From Enorma phocaeensis (lineage in GTDB: Bacteria; Actinomycetota; Coriobacteriia; Coriobacteriales; Coriobacteriaceae), in assembly GCF_016901575.1 (NCBI RefSeq), contig NZ_JACJKQ010000006.1, forward strand, positions 1 to 64,000: a stretch of DNA of 64,000 nt. The letters run 5' to 3'. The translations under genes were made by a program, and so were the position numbers. The notes beneath the pieces are model-generated. The model was not told the DNA's origin. It saw only the letters and a program-made list of their open reading frames with translations, and did not search any database. This document shows, piece after piece, positions 60,960-64,000 of the stretch. The stretch's first letter is position 1. Each line of letters begins with the position of its first letter.

Positions 60960-61901
60960 ATGGTGCGCCTCTCTAAGAGCGAAAAGATAAAGGTCGCGGT
61001 GGCTGCCGTGCTGATTGCACTTATCGTCGGCGCGCCGGTCGTGTTCGCGGTGTCGGGCGGATGGCTCGGCGCGGTCTCGAGCTGGGTCCCTCCGCTCGAT
61101 GATTGGGCGACATCCATAGTTGGCGACGTCGACGGAGACGGCTCCGCTGCCCGCCGCACCAAGATCGATGACCCCATCGATATGAACGAGACCTTCTCCG
61201 CGAGCTCGGTCAAAAAGCTCGATGTCACGTGGAACGGAGGCGAGCTTCGCATCAAGCAGGGAACGGGCGACGAGGTCGTGGTTCGCGCGCGCATCGGCGC
61301 GGGGGTCTATGACATGGATCCCAGTCAGGCGTCTATACGGCTCGACGATGCCACGGGCACCCTCATCGTTGACGACGGGCTGCCGAAAAGCGACAACGGG
61401 CGCACCTACCCACCGTTCGAGCTGACGATCGAGCTTCCCTCAGGACTCGCGCTCGACGCTGTGGATGTTTCGGGGACGGCGGCGTCGATGGCTTTCGACC
61501 GCGTCGCCTGCGACGAGCTGGACGTGTCGACGGTGAGCGGCGACGTATCGGCGCGCGAGGTCGATACGGGGCATGCGGACATCGTCACGGTGAGCGGCGC
61601 GGCTGCTTATTCCGGCGCGTCGAGCTCCACGCTCTCGATCAAGAGCGTGTCGGGCGCGCTGAACGCGGCGCTCTCGGGGTCGTTGCCGCCAAACATCGAG
61701 CTCAACTCGACAAGCGGAGAGATCTCTCTCGATGTCCCAGACGACGCGGACTTCACGCTGACGAGCGATCGCGTCTCGGGGGGCTTCTCGAGCGAGCTCG
61801 GAGAGGTCACGGAGGATGGGACGAGCGCCAGGGTCGTGTCCGGGTCGGGGACATGCCAGATCGTAGCCGACTCGGTGAGCGGCGCGGTGCGGGTGCATTG
61901 A
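60960..61901 (+). CDS. Membrane-anchored DUF4097 (putative adhesin-like) protein
   Basis: A 313-residue protein with an N-terminal membrane helix (VAVAAVLIALIVGAPVVFAV) and an extracellular beta-helix-like repeat region (KKLDVTWNGGELRI, LDVSTVSGDVSAREVDTGHA, LSIKSVSGALNAALSG, ARVVSGSGTCQIVADSVSGA). The repeated V-S-G-x turns are typical of DUF4097/DUF4098 proteins, often paired with PspC or anti-sigma-like regulators. GGGAGGCGG precedes the ATG. Confidence 0.85.
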   Translation: MVRLSKSEKIKVAVAAVLIALIVGAPVVFAVSGGWLGAVSSWVPPLDDWATSIVGDVDGDGSAARRTKIDDPIDMNETFSASSVKKLDVTWNGGELRIKQGTGDEVVVRARIGAGVYDMDPSQASIRLDDATGTLIVDDGLPKSDNGRTYPPFELTIELPSGLALDAVDVSGTAASMAFDRVACDELDVSTVSGDVSAREVDTGHADIVTVSGAAAYSGASSSTLSIKSVSGALNAALSGSLPPNIELNSTSGEISLDVPDDADFTLTSDRVSGGFSSELGEVTEDGTSARVVSGSGTCQIVADSVSGAVRVH

Positions 61902-62110
61902 TCCAGATGATGGCGTAGCCGTTTTGACCCATTTGCTTGTCAAATTCGCGCATACACGCGCTTCATGGTATGGTGCGGTATCGAAAGAGACCCCCGCGCG
62001 GGCTCACGGGCGCCGCCGGTTGCCAGCCTTGCTTCCAAGCGGGCGGACGGCCGGCGGCTTTGCCCCAGGAGTCGGCGTCGGAGAAGGCATAATGGGTAAG
62101 GAGCCCCTCG

Positions 62111-64000
62111 GTGAAGCTCGTCATCGCAGAGAAAAACATCGCCGCGCAGAAGATCGCCCAGCTTTTGAGCGACGCCGGCAAGCCCAAGAACGACAAGGTC
62201 TACAACACCGCCGTCTATCGGTTTACCGTCCAGGGCGAGGACTGGGTGTCCATGGGCCTTGCGGGCCATATCCTGGCGCCCGATTTTCCCGACGAGATCC
62301 TCTTCGACAAAAAGCAGGGCTGGTACAGCGTTACGGAAGACGGCGAGGTGCTTCCCGCCGACGTGCCCGACGGCCTTGCACGGCCGCCGTACAGCTCCAA
62401 GCGCAGGCCCTACCTTGCCAACGGCATCAACATCAAGGGCTGGAAGGTCGAGAGCCTGCCGTATCTCACGTGGGCTCCCATCGTGAAGAAGCCTGCGGAG
62501 AAAGAGATCATCCGCGCGCTCAAGAACCTTGCCAAGAAGTCCGACGCGGTGATCATCGCGACCGACTTCGACCGCGAGGGCGAGCTTATCGGCTCGGACG
62601 CGCTCGATATGGTGCGCGAGGTCGCGCCCGACATCCCCGCCTATCGCGCGCGGTACTCGGCGCTTATCAAGGGCGAGGTGACGGCGGCGTTCGACAACCT
62701 CGTCGAGCTGGACCAGAACCTGGCTGACGCGGGCGAGAGCCGCCAGTACATCGACCTCATCTGGGGCGCGGTGCTCACGCGCTACCTCACGCTGGCGCGC
62801 TTCGGCGGCTTTGGCAACGTGCGCTCGGCGGGCCGCGTCCAGACGCCCACGCTGGCGCTTGTGGTCGAGCGCGAGCGCGAGCGCCTGGCGTTTGTGCCCG
62901 AGGACTACTGGCAGATTCGCGGCATCGGCGCCGCCCAGGGCCGTCCCGACACCGAGTTCAAGATCAGCCACGCCACGGCCCGCTTTACCGACAAGGCAGC
63001 GGCAGAGACGGCCTTCGCACATGTGGATGGAGCCACGTCGGGCCGGGTCACGGCGGTGGCAAAGCGTTCTCGCAAGCAGCAGCCTCCCACCCCGTTCAAC
63101 ACGACGTCGCTTCAGGCGGCCGCCGCGGCCGAGGGCATCTCGCCCGCACGCACCATGAGGATCGCCGAAAGCCTCTACATGAGCGGCTTCATCTCCTACC
63201 CGCGTGTCGACAACACGGTCTACCCGCGCTCGCTCGACCTCGCTGGCATCGTGGGCGGGCTTGCGGCGGGGTCTCCGGCGCTGCGGCCGGTGTGCAACAA
63301 GGTGCTTGCCGGCCCCATGAAGCCCGCGCGAGGCAAGACCGAGACCACCGACCATCCGCCCATCCATCCCACCGGCCAGGGCAACCCCGAGACCCTCGAC
63401 GGAGGCCAGAAGAAGCTCTATATGCTGATCGCTCGGCGTTTTCTGGCCACGCTCATGGGGCCCGCGACCATAGAGAACACGAAGCTTTCCATCGATGTCG
63501 CCGGCGAGCCCTTCACGGCGTCGGGCGACGTGCTGGTCGAGGCAGGCTTCCGCGAGGCCTATCCGTACGGTCTCAAGCGCGACGAGCAGCTGCCCCCGCT
63601 CGTTGAGGGCGACATCGTCGACGTGCGCGACATCAAGCTCGAGGCAAAGCAGACCGAGCCGCCGGCGCGCTACAGCCAGGGCCGTCTCGTGCAGGAGATG
63701 GAGAAGCGCGGGCTGGGCACCAAGTCGACGCGCGCCTCGATCATCGAGCGCCTCTACCAGGTGCGCTACCTCAAAAACGACCCCATCGAGCCGAGTCAGC
63801 TGGGCATGGCCATCGTGGATGCGCTGCACGACTTCGCGCCGCGCATCACCACGCCCGAGATGACCGCGGAGCTCGACGAAGACATGACCAAGGTCGCCGA
63901 GGGCGCCGACACGCAAGACCACGTGGTTGATCATTCGCGCGCGCTTCTGGCGGGCATGCTCGACACCCTTATCGAGCACAAAGACGACCTGGGCGAGGCC
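62111..64000 (+). CDS. Type IA DNA topoisomerase, 5' part (cut by window edge)
   Basis: The frame is open for 630 codons to the end of the window. The Toprim fold has Glu7 (KLVIAEKN) and Asp152-x-Asp154-x-Glu156 (ATDFDREGELIG). SAGRVQTPTLALVVERERE and the active-site Tyr363 in SGFISYPRVDNTVYPRS follow. The PR-D-NTVYP context is closer to archaeal-type topoisomerases than to E. coli TopA. The enzyme relaxes or decatenates DNA through a single-strand break. The GTG at 62111 has AAGGAG at a 7-base spacing. The end, with possible zinc fingers, is not visible. Confidence 0.93.
   Translation, partial: MKLVIAEKNIAAQKIAQLLSDAGKPKNDKVYNTAVYRFTVQGEDWVSMGLAGHILAPDFPDEILFDKKQGWYSVTEDGEVLPADVPDGLARPPYSSKRRPYLANGINIKGWKVESLPYLTWAPIVKKPAEKEIIRALKNLAKKSDAVIIATDFDREGELIGSDALDMVREVAPDIPAYRARYSALIKGEVTAAFDNLVELDQNLADAGESRQYIDLIWGAVLTRYLTLARFGGFGNVRSAGRVQTPTLALVVERERERLAFVPEDYWQIRGIGAAQGRPDTEFKISHATARFTDKAAAETAFAHVDGATSGRVTAVAKRSRKQQPPTPFNTTSLQAAAAAEGISPARTMRIAESLYMSGFISYPRVDNTVYPRSLDLAGIVGGLAAGSPALRPVCNKVLAGPMKPARGKTETTDHPPIHPTGQGNPETLDGGQKKLYMLIARRFLATLMGPATIENTKLSIDVAGEPFTASGDVLVEAGFREAYPYGLKRDEQLPPLVEGDIVDVRDIKLEAKQTEPPARYSQGRLVQEMEKRGLGTKSTRASIIERLYQVRYLKNDPIEPSQLGMAIVDALHDFAPRITTPEMTAELDEDMTKVAEGADTQDHVVDHSRALLAGMLDTLIEHKDDLGEA

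Noticed and set aside
61940-63979. 679-codon minus-strand frame
   Set aside because: It is the antisense shadow of the topoisomerase gene, which shows clear catalytic motifs on the plus strand.

Overview
The window is G+C-rich, densely coded bacterial DNA with strong Shine-Dalgarno sites, frequent TATACT-like -10 elements and tRNA genes that encode CCA. Gene content (class III fructose bisphosphatase remnant, System I cytochrome c maturation with a CxxxY-type CcmE, DUF2207, DUF6273 kinase, DHPS-HPPK fusion, HypA/HypB beside TatA/TatC, many small membrane proteins) suggests an anaerobic member of the Coriobacteriia, perhaps close to Collinsella. This placement is an inference; the window has no rRNA.

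Layout. 1-5.9 kb: the 5' end of an exported protein, a secreted SLH-anchored subtilase, a folate fusion gene (folP-folK) and coaX. 6-11.8 kb: cytochrome c maturation genes ccmE-F-A-B, then ccmC-D behind their own promoter. 12-26 kb: tRNA-fMet, a MITE-like element, ybjQ, glyA, an SPFH protein, serS, an M19 dipeptidase, a possible LexA-controlled small gene, tRNA-Arg, a large orphan TPR protein, tRNA-Ser, gluQ and ferritin. 26-34 kb: a DUF2207 membrane protein, a GNAT enzyme, purH, a decayed fbp, a two-component system and a universal stress protein. 34-43.6 kb: uppP, the deoxynucleoside salvage set deoC-deoD-deoB, pcrA, intergenic repeats and three internally deleted gene remnants. 43.6-54 kb: an FHA protein with a membrane Ser/Thr kinase, brnQ, a ROK glucokinase, a family II pyrophosphatase, a cation/Ca2+ exchanger and nhaA. 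54-64 kb: an aminotransferase operon with two membrane proteins, a STAS protein, tatA-tatC-hypA-hypB, a membrane-anchored XRE regulator with a DUF4097 protein, and the start of a type IA topoisomerase.

How it fits together. Cytochrome c maturation, Tat export and HypA/HypB point to anaerobic respiration using c-type cytochromes and a nickel enzyme, probably a [NiFe] hydrogenase encoded elsewhere. The deo genes convert deoxynucleosides to glycolytic intermediates. The FHA and kinase genes form a phospho-signalling unit, and the same 10-bp palindrome lies upstream of each.

Most unusual signals: a repeat family built on a TGTGCAAAAA...GATTTGTCGGTC arm (35.4 and 38.2 kb); a 202-bp element with perfect 28-bp terminal inverted repeats and a 4-bp flanking duplication (12.3 kb); paired SOS-box-like palindromes (20.6 kb); an insertion of about 150 residues in DHPS; a CcmE with a second OB-like half; and three deletion scars in about 12 kb that are either genome decay or assembly errors.
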